Shown: positions 52,628 through 64,000, numbered from the stretch's first letter. The stretch: 64,000 nt of DNA from Hydractinia symbiolongicarpus (GCF_029227915.1 NC_079888.1:20130001-20194000); one strand, 5' to 3'. The notes: generated by a model from the sequence alone, not told the origin. Numbers and translations are program-made.

Positions 52628-52790
52628 CAAGAAATAACATTCTTCTTAATTTGACATGATTGCCGAAACTCAGCGATTACCCTGGGTTCTGTGGTAGCGC
52701 CTCATTTAAGAATTAAGTTAAAAAAAGTCATTTTTTTATTGTGGGACCAATCCTAGACATTATCGCGCGCTGAGGAAATAGCGACAATTT
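52628..52790 (+). repeat. Second half-unit of the monomer (possible ancient duplication)
   Basis: This half begins caagaaataacatt, which resembles caaaaactacattt at the start of the first half. It continues with agcgat at +44, agcgcctcatttaag, tgtggga at +112 and ctgaggaaatagcgac, which resembles ctgataaatgtgataa. The order matches the first half, so the 374 bp unit may descend from a dimer of about 165 and 210 bp. Not tested by alignment. Confidence 0.4.
52719..52738. repeat. A-tract/T-tract inverted repeat in each monomer
   Basis: In this copy a T and seven A are followed by gtca, then seven T and an A. This gives 8 bp inverted arms around a 4-base loop. The element is present in nearly every monomer, with arm lengths varying between about 5 and 8 bases (five A in 22632-22638, eight A near 43751). 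Phased A/T tracts like this are known to bend DNA and could help position nucleosomes; that role is inference. Confidence 0.7.
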
Positions 52791-52984
52791 CAAAAACTAC
52801 ATTTCATTGACTTTCTAACGGTGTCAGTCACTTTGAGTTTCAACGGTTGTGTCACATATTTGTACCAACATGTATTTAGCGATATTTTTATGATATTACT
52901 AGGTTGCATCGCTATTAACAATGAAATGTTGACTGTAGGACTTAATTGAACTAACTTTGGACTGTTACCTAATAAATGTGATAA

Positions 52985-55220
52985 ATGAGACAATTGGACT
53001 CCAAGAAATAACATTCTTCTTAATTTGACGTGATTGCCGGAACTCAGCGATTACTCTGGGCTCTGTGGTAGCGCTTCAATTAAGAATTAAGATAAAAAGT
53101 CATTTTTTTATTGTGGGACCAATCCTAGCCAATATCTCGCGCTGAAGAAATAGCGACAGTTTCAAAAACTACATTTCATTGACTTTTTAACGGTGTCAGT
53201 CCGTTTGAGTTACAACGGTTGGGTCACATATTCGTACCAACATGTATTTAGCGATATTTTTTTGATATTACTAGGTTGCATCGCTTTTAACAATGAAACG
53301 TTGACTGTGGGACTTAATTGAGCTAACTTTGGATTGTGACCTGATAAATGTGATAAATGAGACAATTGGACTCCAAGAAATAACATTCTTCTTAATTTGA
53401 CGTGATTGCCGGAACTCAGCGATTACTCTGGGCTCTGTGGTAGCGCTTCAATTAAGAATTAAGATAAAAAGTCATTTTTTTATTGTGGGACCAATCCTAG
53501 CCAATATCTCGCGCTGAAGAAATAGCGACAGTTTCAAAAACTACATTTCATTGACTTTCTAACGGTGTCAGTCCGTTTGAGTTACAACGGTTGGGTCACA
53601 TATTCGTACCAACATGTATTTAGCGATATTTTTTTGATATTACTAGGTTCCATCGCTTTTAACAATGAAACGTTGACTGTGGGACTTAAATGAACTAACT
53701 TTGGAATGTGACCTGATCAATGTGATAAATGAGACAATTGGACTCCAGGAAATAACATTCTTCTTAATTTGACGTGATTGCCGGAACTCGGCGATTACAC
53801 TGGGCTCTGTGGTAGCGCTTCATTTAAGAATTAAGTTAAAAAAAGTCATTTTTTTATTGTGGGACCAATCCTAGACATTATCTCGCGTGGAGGAAATAGC
53901 GACAGTTTCAAAAACTACATTTCATTGACTTTCTAATGGTGTCAGTCACTTTGAGTTTCAACGGATGTGTCACATAGTCGTACCAACATGTATTTAGCGA
54001 TATTTTTTTGATATTACTAGGTTGCATCGCTTTTAACAATTAAACGTTGACTGTGGGACTTAATTGAACTAACTTTGGACTGTGACCTGATAAATGTGAT
54101 AAATGAGACAATTGGACTCCAAGAAATAACATTCTTCTTAATTTGACGTGATTGCCGGAACTCAGCGATTACTCTGGGCTCTGTGGTAGCGCTTCAATTA
54201 AGAATTAAGATAAAAAGTCATTTTTTTATTGTGGGACCAATCCTAGCCAATATCTCGCGCTGAAGAAATAGCGACAGTTTCAAAAACTACATTTCATTGA
54301 CTTTTTAACGGTGTCAGTCCGTTTGAGTTACAACGGTTGGGTCACATATTCGTACCAACATGTATTTAGCGATATTTTTTTGATATTACTAGGTTGCATC
54401 GCTTTTAACAATGAAACGTTGACTGTGGGACTTAATTGAGCTAACTTTGGATTGTGACCTGATAAATGTGATAAATGAGACAATTGGACTCCAAGAAATA
54501 ACATTCTTCTTAATTTGACGTGATTGCCGGAACTCAGCGATTACTCTGGGCTCTGTGGTAGCGCTTCAATTAAGAATTAAGATAAAAAGTCATTTTTTTA
54601 TTGTGGGACCAATCCTAGCCAATATCTCGCGCTGAAGAAATAGCGACAGTTTCAAAAACTACATTTCATTGACTTTCTAACGGTGTCAGTCCGTTTGAGT
54701 TACAACGGTTGGGTCACATATTCGTACCAACATGTATTTAGCGATATTTTTTTGATATTACTAGGTTCCATCGCTTTTAACAATGAAACGTTGACTGTGG
54801 GACTTAAATGAACTAACTTTGGAATGTGACCTGATAAATGTGATAAATGAGACAATTGGACTCCAGGAAATAACATTCTTCTTAATTTGACGTGATTGCC
54901 GGAACTCGGCGATTACACTGGGCTCTGTGGTAGCGCTTCATTTAAGAATTAAGTTAAAAAAAGTCATTTTTTTATTGTGGGACCAATCCTAGACATTATC
55001 TCGCATGGAGGAAATAGCGACAGTTTCAAAAACTACATTTCATTGACTTTCTAATGGTGTCAGTCACTTTGAGTTTCAACGGATGTGTCACATAGTCGTA
55101 CCAACATGTATTTAGCGATATTTTTTTGATATTACTAGGTTGCATCGCTTTTAACAATGAAACGTTGACTGTGGGACTGAATTGAACTAACTTTGGACTG
55201 TGACCTGATAAATGTGATAA
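52985..55220 (+). repeat. Three-monomer tandem duplication (2 x 1,118 bp)
   Basis: ggattgtgacc recurs at 53331 and 54449, gacttaaatgaac at 53683 and 54801, and cacatagtcg at 53971 and 55089, each 1,118 bp apart. The unit contains the ctaggttccatcg variant and the ctccaggaaat variant. Small differences are seen (ctgatcaatg in the first copy only, cgcgtggagg against cgcatggagg). Confidence 0.8.
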
Positions 55221-57093
55221 ATGAGACAATTGGACTCCAAGAAATAACATTCTTCTTAATTTGACATGATTGCCGAAACTCAGCGATTACACTGGGCTCT
55301 GTGGTAGCGCCTCATTTAAGAATTAAGTTAAAAAAAGTCATTTTTTTATTGTGGGACCAATCCTAGACATTATCGCGCGCTGAGGAAATAGCGACAATTT
55401 CAAAAACTACATTTCATTGACTTTCTAACGGTGTCAGTCATTTTGAGTTTCAACGGTTGTGTCACATATTTGTACCAACATGTATTTAGCGATATTTTTA
55501 TGATATTACTAGGTTGCATCGCTATTAACAATGAAATATTGACTGTAGGACTTAATTGAACTAACTTTGGACTGTGACCTAATAAATGTGATAAATGAGA
55601 CAATTGGACTCCAAGAAATAACATTCTTCTTAATTTGACGTGATTGCCGGAACTCAGCGATTACTCTGGGCTCTGTGGTAGCGCTTCAATTAAGAATTAA
55701 GATAAAAAGTCATTTTTTTATTGTGGGACCAATCCTAGCCAATATTTCGCGCTGAAGAAATAGCGACAGTTTCAAAAACTACATTTCATTGACTTTTTAA
55801 CGGTGTCAGTCCGTTTGAGTTACAACGGTTGGGTCACATATTCGTACCAACATGTATTTAGCGATATTTTTTTGATATTACTAGGTTGCATCGCTATTAA
55901 CAATGAAACGTTGACTGTGGGACTTAATTGAGCTAACTTTGGATTGTGACCTGATAAATGTGATAAATGAGACAATTGGACTCCAAGAAATAACATTCTT
56001 CTTAATTTGACGTGATTGCCAGAACTCAGCGATTACTCTGGGCTCTGTGGTAGCGCTTCAATTAAGAATTAAGATAAAAAGTCATTTTTTTACTGTGGGA
56101 CCAATCCTAGCCAATATCTCGCGCTGAAGAAATAGCGACAGTTTCAAAAACTACATTTCATTGACTTTCTAACGGTGTCAGTCCGTTTGAGTTACAACGG
56201 TTGGGTCACATATTCGTACCAACATGTATTTAGCGATATTTTTTTGATATTACTAGGTTCCATCGCTTTTAACAATGAAACGTTGACTGTGGGACTTATT
56301 TGAACTAACTTTGGAATGTGACCTGATAAATGTGATAAATGAGACAATTGGACTCCAAGAAATAACATTCTTCTTAATTTGACGTGATTGCCGGAACTCG
56401 GCGATTACACTGGGCTCTGTGGTAGCGCTTCATTTAAGAATTAAGTTAAAAAAAGTCATTTTTTTATTGTGGGACCAATCCTAGACATTATCTCGCGCTG
56501 AGGAAATAGCGACAGTTTCAAAAACTACATTTCATTGACTTTCTAATGGTGTCAGTCACTTTGAGTTTCAACGGATGTGTCACATATTCGTACCAACATG
56601 TATTTAGCGATATTTTTTTGATATTACTAGGTTGCATCGCTTTTAACAATGAAACGTTGACTGTGGGAATTAATTGAACTAACTTTGGACTGTGACCTAA
56701 TAAATGTGATAAATGAGACAATTGGACTCCAAGAAATAACATTCTTCTTAATTTGACATGATTGCCGAAACTCAGCGATTACACTGGGCTCTGTGGTAGC
56801 GCCTCATTTAAGAATTAAGTTAAAAAAAGTCATTTTTTTATTGTGGGACCAATCCTAGACATTATCGCGCGCTGAGGAAATAGCGACAATTTCAAAAACT
56901 ACATTTCATTGACTTTCTAACGGTGTCAGTCAATTTGAGTTTCAACGGTTGTGTCACATATTTGTACCAACATGTATTTAGCGATATTTTTATGATATTA
57001 CTAGGTTGCATCGCTATTAACAATGAAATGTTGACTGTAGGACTTAATTGAACTAACTTTGGACCGTGACCTAATAAATGTGATGAATGAGAC
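54110..57093 (+). repeat. Four-monomer tandem duplication (2 x 1,492 bp)
   Basis: ggattgtgacc at 54449 and 55941, the gacttaaatg/gacttatttg site at 54801 and 56293, and monomer starts 55027/56519 and 55401/56893 are all 1,492 bp apart. The first unit overlaps the second unit of the 1,118 bp duplication. The events are therefore nested: a 3-monomer duplication and then a 4-monomer one, or the reverse. Confidence 0.75.
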
Positions 57094-58487
57094 AATTGGA
57101 CTCCAAGAAATAACATTCTTCTTAATTTGACGTGATTGCCGGAACTCGGCGATTACACTGGGCTCTGTGGTAGCGCTTCATTTAAGAATTAAGATATGAA
57201 AGTCATTTTTTCATTGTGGGACCAATCCTAGCCGTTATCGCGCGCTGAAGAAATAGCGACAGTTTCAAAAACAGCATTTCATTGACTTTCTAACGGTGTC
57301 AGTCCGTTTGAGTTACAACGGTTGGGTAACATATTCGTACCAACATGTATTTAGCGATATTTTTCTGATATTACTAGGTTGCATCGCTTTTAACAATGAA
57401 ACGATTGACTGTGGGACTTAATTGAACTAACTTTGGACTCGGGCCTGATAAATGTGATAAATGAGACAATTGGACACCAAGAAATAACATTCTTCTTAAT
57501 TTGAAATGATTGCCGAAACTCAGCGATTACACTGGGCTCTGTGGTAGCGCTTCATTTAAGAATTAAGTTAAAAAAAGTCATTTTTTTATTGTGGGACCAA
57601 TCCTAGACATTATCGCGCGCTGAGGAAATAGCGACAGTTTAAAAAACTACATTTCATTGACTTTCTAACGGTGTCAGTCCGTTTGAGTTACAACGGTTGG
57701 GTCACATATTCGTACCAACATGTATTTAGCGATATTTTTTTGATATTACTAGGTTGCATCGCTTTTAACAATGAAACGTTGACTGTGGGAATTAATTGAA
57801 CTAACTTTGGACTGTGACCTGATAAATGTGATAAATGAGACAATTGGACTCCAAGAAATAACATTCTTCTTTATTTGACGTGATTTCCGGAACTCAGCGA
57901 TTACACTGGGCTCTGTGATAGCGCTTCATTTAAGAATTAAGATAAAAAAAGTCATTTTTTTATTGTGGCACCAATCCTAGCCATTATCGCGCGCTGAGGA
58001 AATAGCGACAGTTTCAAAAACTACATTTCATTGACTTTCTAACGGTGTCAGTCCGTTTGAGTTTCAACGGTTGTGTCACATATTCGTACCAACATGTATT
58101 TAGCGATATTTTTTTGATATTACTAGGTTGCATCGCTTTTAACAATGAAACGTTGACTGTGGGACTGAATTGAACTAACTTTGGACTGTGACCTGATAAA
58201 TGTGATAAATGAGACAATTGGACTCCAAGAAATAACATTCTTCTTAATTTGACATGATTGCCGAAACTCAGCGATTACACTGGGCTCTGTGGTAGCGCCT
58301 CATTTAAGAATTAAGTTAAAAAAAGTCATTTTTTTATTGTGGGACCAATCCTAGACATTATCGCGCGCTGAGGAAATAGCGACAATTTCAAAAACTACAT
58401 TTCATTGACTTTCTAACGGTGTCAGTCAATTTGAGTTTCAACGGTTGTGTCACATATTTGTACCAACATGTATTTAGCGATATTTTT
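56890..58487 (+). repeat. 4.3-monomer block, copy at 59134-60731
   Basis: The variants aaaaacagcattt, gactcgggcctg, ttgaaatgattgcc (57503 and 59747) and gggaattaattg (57788 and 60032) recur 2,244 bp apart (six monomers). gggaattaattg also recurs 748 bp later at 58536, showing a two-monomer duplication (57740-58487 and 58488-59235) inside the block. Confidence 0.75.
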
Positions 58488-59133
58488 TTGATATTACTAG
58501 GTTGCATCGCTTTTAACAATGAAACGTTGACTGTGGGAATTAATTGAACTAACTTTGGACTGTGACCTGATAAATGTGATAAATGAGACAATTGGACTCC
58601 AAGAAATAACATTCTTCTTTATTTGACGTGATTTCCGGAACTCAGCGATTACACTGGGCTCTGTGATAGCGCTTCATTTAAGAATTAAGATAAAAAAAGT
58701 CATTTTTTTATTGTGGCACCAATCCTAGCCATTATCGCGCGCTGAGGAAATAGCGACAGTTTCAAAAACTACATTTCATTGACTTTCTAACGGTGTCAGT
58801 CCGTTTGAGTTTCAACGGTTGTGTCACATATTCGTACCAACATGTATTTAGCGATATTTTTTTGATATTACTAGGTTGCATCGCTTTTAACAATGAAACT
58901 TTGACTGTGGGACTGAATTGAACTAACTTTGGACTGTGACCTGATAAATGTGATAAATGAGACAATTGGACTCCAAGAAATAACATTCTTCTTAATTTGA
59001 CATGATTGCCGAAACTCAGCGATTACACTGGGCTCTGTGGTAGCGCCTCATTTAAGAATTAAGTTAAAAAAAGTCATTTTTTTATTGTGGGACCAATCCT
59101 AGACATTATCGCGCGCTGAGGAAATAGCGACAA

Positions 59134-60731
59134 TTTCAAAAACTACATTTCATTGACTTTCTAACGGTGTCAGTCAATTTGAGTTTCAACGGTTGTGTCA
59201 CATATTTGTACCAACATGTATTTAGCGATATTTTTATGATATTACTAGGTTGCATCGCTATTAACAATGAAATGTTGACTGTAGGACTTAATTGAACTAA
59301 CTTTGGACCGTGACCTAATAAATGTGATGAATGAGACAATTGGACTCCAAGAAATAACATTCTTCTTAATTTGACGTGATTGCCGGAACTCGGCGATTAC
59401 ACTGGGCTCTGTGGTAGCGCTTCATTTAAGAATTAAGATATGAAAGTCATTTTTTCATTGTGGGACCAATCCTAGCCGTTATCGCGCGCTGAAGAAATAG
59501 CGACAGTTTCAAAAACAGCATTTCATTGACTTTCTAACGGTGTCAGTCCGTTTGAGTTACAACGGTTGGGTAACATATTCGTACCAACATGTATTTAGCG
59601 ATATTTTTCTGATATTACTAGGTTGCATCGCTTTTAACAATGAAACGATTGACTGTGGGACTTAATTGAACTAACTTTGGACTCGGGCCTGATAAATGTG
59701 ATAAATGAGACAATTGGACACCAAGAAATAACATTCTTCTTAATTTGAAATGATTGCCGAAACTCAGCGATTACACTGGGCTCTGTGGTAGCGCTTCATT
59801 TAAGAATTAAGTTAAAAAAAGTCATTTTTTTATTGTAGGACCAATCCTAGACCTTATCGCGCGCTGAGGAAATGGCGACAGTTTAAAAAACTACATTTCA
59901 TTGACTTTCTAATGCTGTCAGTCACTTTGAGTTTCAACGGATGTGTCACATATTCGTACCAACATGTATTTAGCGATATTTTTTTGATATTACTAGGTTG
60001 CATCGCTTTTAACAATGAAACGTTGACTGTGGGAATTAATTGAACTAACTTTGGACTGTGAGCTGATAAATGTAATAAATGAGACAATTGGACTCCAAGA
60101 AATAACATTCTTCTTTATTTGACGTGATTTCCGGAACTCAGCGATTACACTGGGCTCTGTGATAGCGCTTCATTTAAGAATTAAGATAAAAAAAGTCATT
60201 TTTTTATTGTGGCACCAATCCTAGCCATTATCGCGCGCTGAGGAAATAGCGACAGTTTCAAAAACTACATTTCATTGACTTTCTAACGGTGTCAGTCCGT
60301 TTGAGTTTCAACGGTTGTGTCACATATTCGTACCAACATGTATTTAGCGATATTTTTTTGATATTACTAGGTTGCATCGCTTTTAACAATGAAACGTTGA
60401 CTGTGGGACTGAATTGAACTAATTTTGGACTGTGACCTGATAAATGTGATAAATGAGACAATTGGACTCCAAGAAATAACATTCTTCTTAATTTGACATG
60501 ATTGCCGAAACTCAGCGATTACACTGGGCTCTGTGGTAGCGCCTCATTTAAGAATTAAGTTAAAAAAAGTCATTTTTTTATTGTGGGACCAATCCTAGAC
60601 ATTATCGCGCGCTGAGGAAATAGCGACAATTTCAAAAACTACATTTCATTGACTTTCTAACGGTGTCAGTCAATTTGAGTTTCAACGGTTGTGTCACATA
60701 TTTGTACCAACATGTATTTAGCGATATTTTT
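59134..60731 (+). repeat. Copy of 56890-58487, itself copied at 61248-62348
   Basis: This pairs with 56890-58487 at 2,244 bp, and its part 59380-60480 pairs with 61248-62348 at 1,868 bp (five monomers; ttgaaatgattgcc at 59747 and 61615). Three successive copies with six- and five-monomer spacing show the higher-order unit changing length by one monomer. Copy-specific changes include taatgctgtcag near 59909 and a gtgagctgat variant near 60058. Confidence 0.75.
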
Positions 60732-61247
60732 ATGATATTACTAGGTTGCATCGCTATTAACAATGAAATGTTGACTGTAGGACTTAATTGAACTAACTTT
60801 GGACTGTGACCTAATAAATGTGATGAATGAGACAATTGGACTCCAAGAAATAACATTCTTCTTAATTTGACGTGATTGCCGGAACTCAGCGATTACTCTG
60901 GGCTCTGTGGTAGCGCTTCAATTAAGAATTAAGATAAAAAGTCATTTTTTTATTGTGGGACCAATCCTAGCCAATATCTCGCGCTGAAGAAATAGCGACA
61001 GTTTCAAAAACTACATTTCATTGACTTTTTAACGGTGTCAGTCCGTTTGAGTTACAACGGTTGGGTCACATATTCGTACCAACATGTATTTAGCGATATT
61101 TTTTTGATATTACTAGGTTGCATCGCTTTTAACAATGAAACGTTGACTGTGGGACTTAATTGAGCTAACTTTGGATTGTAACCTGACAAATGTGATAAAT
61201 GTGACAATTGGACTCCAAGAAATAACATTCTTCTTAATTTGACCTGA

Positions 61248-62348
61248 TTGCCGGAACTCGGCGATTACACTGGGCTCTGTGGTAGCGCTTCATTTAAGAA
61301 TTAAGATATGAAAGTCATTTTTTCATTGTGGGACCAATCCTAGCCGTTATCGCGCGCTGAAGAAATAGCGACAGTTTCAAAAACAGCATTTCATTGACTT
61401 TCTAACGGTGTCAGTCCGTTTGAGTTACAACGGTTGGGTCACATATTCGTACCAACATGTATTTAGCGATATTTTTCTGATATTACTAGGTTGCATCGCT
61501 TTTAACAATGAAACGATTGACTGTGGGACTTAATTGAACTAACTTTGGACTCGGGCCTGATAAATGTGATAAATGAGACAATTGGACACCAAGAAATAAC
61601 ATTCTTCTTAATTTGAAATGATTGCCGAAACTCAGCGATTACACTGGGCTCTGTGGTAGCGCTTCATTTAAGAATTAAGTTAAAAAAAGTCATTTTTTTA
61701 TTGTGGGACCAATCCTAGACATTATCGCGCGCTGAGGAAATAGCGACAGTTTAAAAAACTACATTTCATTGACTTTCTAATGGTGTCAGTCACTTTGAGT
61801 TTCAACGGATGTGTCACATATTCGTACCAACATGTATTTAGCGATATTTTTTTGATATTACTAGGTTGCATCGCTTTTACCAAAGAAACGTTGACTGTGG
61901 GACTTAATTGAACTAACTTTGGACTGTGACCTGATAAATGTGATAAATGAGACAATTGGACTCCAAGAAATAACATTCTTCTTTATTTGACGTGATTTCC
62001 GGAACACAGCGATTACACTGGGCTCTGTGATAGCGCTTCATTTAAGAATTAAGATAAAAAAAGTCATTTTTTCATTGTGGGACCAATCCTAGCCATTATT
62101 GTGCGCTGAGGAAATAGCGACAGTTTCAAAAACTACATTTCATTGACTTTCTAACGGTGTCAGTCCGTTTGAGTTTCAACGGTTGTGTCACATATTCGTA
62201 CCAACATGTATTTAGCGATATTTTTTTGATATTACTAGGTTGCATCGCTTTTAACAATGAAACGTTGACTGTGGGACTGAATTGAACTAACTTTGGACTG
62301 TGACCTGATAAATGTGATAAATGAGACAATTGGACTCCAAGAAATAAC
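61248..62348 (+). repeat. Third copy of the aaaaacagcattt-marked block
   Basis: This carries the aaaaacagcattt, gactcgggcctg and ttgaaatgattgcc variants in the same order as the two upstream copies. It lacks one monomer of the six-monomer spacing. Unique changes are ttttaccaaagaaacg near 61877 and gaacacagcg near 62003, the latter also in the next monomer at 62377. Confidence 0.7.
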
Positions 62349-62500
62349 ATTCTTCTTTATTTGACGTGATTTCCGGAACACAGCGATTACACTGGGCTCT
62401 GTGATAGCGCTTCATTTAAGAATTAAGTTAAAAAAAGTCATTTTTTTATTGTGGGACCAATCCTAGACATTATCGCGCGCTGAGGAAATAGCGACAATTT

Positions 62501-63246
62501 CAAAAACTACATTTCATTGACTTTCTAACGGTGTCAGTCACTTTGAGTTTCAACGGTTGTGTCACATATTTGTACCAACATGTATTTAGCGATATTTTTA
62601 TGATATTACTAGGTTGCATCGCTATTAACAATGAAATGTTGACTGTAGGACTTAATTGAACTAACTTTGGACTGTGACCTAATAAATGTGATGAATGAGA
62701 CAATTGGACTCCAAGAAATAACATTCTTCTTAATTTGACATGATTGCCGAAACTCAGCGATTACACTGGGCTCTGTGGTAGCGCCTCATTTAAGAATTAA
62801 GTTAAAAAAAGTCATTTTTTTATTGTGGGACCAATCCTAGACATTATCGCGCGCTGAGGAAATAGCGACAATTTCAAAAACTACATTTCATTGACTTTCT
62901 AACGGTGTCAGTCACTTTGAGTTTCAACGGTTGTGTCACATATTTGTACCAACATGTATTTAGCGATATTTTTATGATATTACTAGGTTGCATCGCTATT
63001 AACAATGAAATGTTGACTGTAGGACTTAATTGAACTAACTTTGGACTGTGACCTAATAAATGTGATGAATGAGACAATTGGACTCCAAGAAATAACATTC
63101 TTCTTAATTTGACGTGATTGCCGGAACTCAGCGATTACTCTGGGCTCTGTGGTAGCGCTTCAATTAAGAATTAAGATAAAAAGTCATTTTTTTATTGTGG
63201 GACCAATCCTAGCCAATATCTCGCGCTGAAGAAATAGCGACAGTTT
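62501..63246 (+). repeat. Single monomer duplicated in tandem
   Basis: Monomers starting at 62501 and 62875 match closely over their first ~220 bp, including gtcactttgag, catatttgtacc, tttttatgat, tcgctattaac, aatgttgactgtagg, gacctaataaatg and gatgaatgag. Their right ends differ (gacatgattgccgaaac against gacgtgattgccggaac with ttactctgg). This is the shortest-range duplication seen. Confidence 0.8.
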
Positions 63247-64000
63247 CAAAAACTACATTTCATTGACTTTTTAACGGTGTCAGTCTGTTTAAGTTACAAC
63301 GGTTGGGTCACATATTCGTACCAACATGTATTTAGCGATATTTTTTTGATATTACTAGGTTGCATCGCTTTTAACAATGAAACGTTGACTGTGGGACTTA
63401 ATTGAGCTAACTTTGGATTGTAACCTGACAAATGTGATAAATGAGACAATTGGACTCCAAGAAATAACATTCTTCTTAATTTGACGTGATTACCGGAACT
63501 CAGCGACTACTCTGGGCTCTGTGTTAGCGCTTCATTTAAGAATTATGATAAAAAAAAGTCATTTTCTTATTGTGGGACCAATCCTAGCTATTATCGCGAG
63601 CTGAGGAAATAGCGACAGTTTCAAAAACTACATTTCATTGACTTTCTAACAGTGTCAGTCTGTTTGAGTTTCAACGGTTGTGTCACATATTCGTACCAAC
63701 ATGTATTTAGCGATATTTTTTTGATATTACTAGGTTGCATCGCTTTTAACAATGAAACGTTGACTGTGGGACTTAATTGAGCTAACTTTGGATTGTAACC
63801 TGACAAATGTGATAAATGAGACAATTGGACTCCAAGAAATAACATTCTTCTTAATTTGACCTGATTGCCGGAACTCGGCGATTACACTGGGCTCTGTGGT
63901 AGCGCTTCATTTAAGAATTAAGATATGAAAGTCATTTTTTCATTGTGGGACCAATCCTAGCCGTTATCGCGCGCTGAAGAAATAGCGACAGTTTCAAAAA
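63247..64000 (+). repeat. Array continues past the window edge
   Basis: Two monomers start near 63247 and 63622, both carrying ggattgtaacctgacaaatg (63417 and 63790) as also found at 61173. The last bases are again the caaaaa start of a new monomer. The period holds to the end, so no array boundary is reached. Confidence 0.9.

Larger units (their letters stand above)
52417..52790 (+). repeat. Representative type A monomer (374 bp)
   Basis: This monomer is phased to begin at caaaaactac. Type A is defined by gagtttcaacggttgtgtca, a T run followed directly by gatatt, aaacgttgactg and usually gaactaac. These bases travel together in most A copies, for example the monomers starting near 1043, 2537, 22331, 43823, 58015 and 62127. 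A 373 bp composite of this type gave 137 G+C by hand count (about 37%). Phase is arbitrary because no array end is visible. Confidence 0.85.
1..64000. repeat. Continuous satellite DNA array, ~373 bp monomer, ~171 copies
   Basis: A single unit repeats head to tail across the full window, with landmarks such as caaaaactacatttcattg, attcgtaccaacatgtattt, gactgtgggacttaattg and gggaccaatcctag recurring every 372-376 bp in one orientation. No unique sequence interrupts it and both window edges fall inside a monomer. No gene, RNA gene or mobile-element terminus is seen in any gap, so every stretch longer than 300 bp is satellite. Monomers differ by substitutions, 1-3 bp changes in A or T runs and a few larger deletions. 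Size, AT-richness and higher-order structure suggest eukaryotic heterochromatin, possibly centromeric; that location is inference. I do not recognise the family. Confidence 0.98.

Noticed and set aside
1012-63845. About 60 minus-strand open frames of 65-114 codons, one per monomer, with nearly the same peptide
   Set aside because: They are the same stretch of the satellite unit read repeatedly. They are absent from type B monomers through one stop, broken in type A variants by single-base changes, and vary in length at the N-terminus. No gene context is seen, so none is annotated as a coding region.
1-64000. Possibility of a CRISPR array or other spaced-repeat system
   Set aside because: The repeated unit fills the whole period and adjoining copies are alike throughout. 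There are no unique spacers between short repeats and no associated genes.
1-64000. Possibility of a transposon or endogenous virus forming the repeats
   Set aside because: There are no terminal inverted or long terminal repeats, no target-site duplications, no polymerase, transposase or capsid-like reading frames, and no interruption of the 373 bp period.
1-64000. Possibility of rDNA, 5S, tRNA, histone or snRNA tandem genes
   Set aside because: I saw no internal control regions, cloverleaf structure or conserved ribosomal words. The unit tolerates indels and deletions in ways an RNA gene would not.

Overview
The whole 64 kb window is one tandem satellite DNA array. A monomer of about 373-375 bp, always in the same orientation, repeats without interruption from the first base to the last, roughly 171 times. 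Nothing else is visible: no convincing protein gene, RNA gene, CRISPR array, transposon end or unique flanking sequence. The array runs off both ends of the window. One representative monomer, counted by hand, is about 37% G+C with CpG near the expected level. An AT-rich array of this size with higher-order structure is typical of eukaryotic heterochromatin (centromeric, pericentromeric or subtelomeric). I do not recognise the satellite family and cannot name the organism; an invertebrate is a guess only.

Two monomer families can be told apart by linked bases. Type A reads gtttcaacggttgtg and usually continues with a run of T followed by gatatt and with aaacgttgactg. Type B reads gttacaacggttggg and usually continues with ttctgatatt and with aaacgattgactg. 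A and B alternate in places, form longer repeat units elsewhere, and are joined into hybrids at many points.

Layout. 1-16.7 kb is a patchwork of 2- to 6-monomer duplications, with copies also shared over 13, 17, 22 and 41 monomers. 16.7-20.8 kb is a 4-monomer higher-order repeat of about 1,493 bp. 22.3-25.3 kb holds two 1,490 bp units in strict A-B alternation. 25.3-31.2 kb is an 8/10-monomer duplication broken by a 65 bp deletion. 31.2-43.5 kb is built from 5-, 6- and 13-monomer units marked by a shared 55 bp deletion and a divergent patch. 44.2-46.5 kb is a sharply bounded 3-monomer tandem duplication. 48.7-64 kb contains nested 1-, 2-, 3-, 4-, 5- and 6-monomer duplications. The pattern is what repeated unequal crossing-over and gene conversion would leave.

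Many type A monomers contain a minus-strand open frame of about 74 codons. It is opened and closed by single-base differences between satellite variants and is best read as a by-product of the repeat, not a gene. Coordinates of duplication edges are by-eye estimates, usually good to a few tens of bases. No alignment or database search was run.
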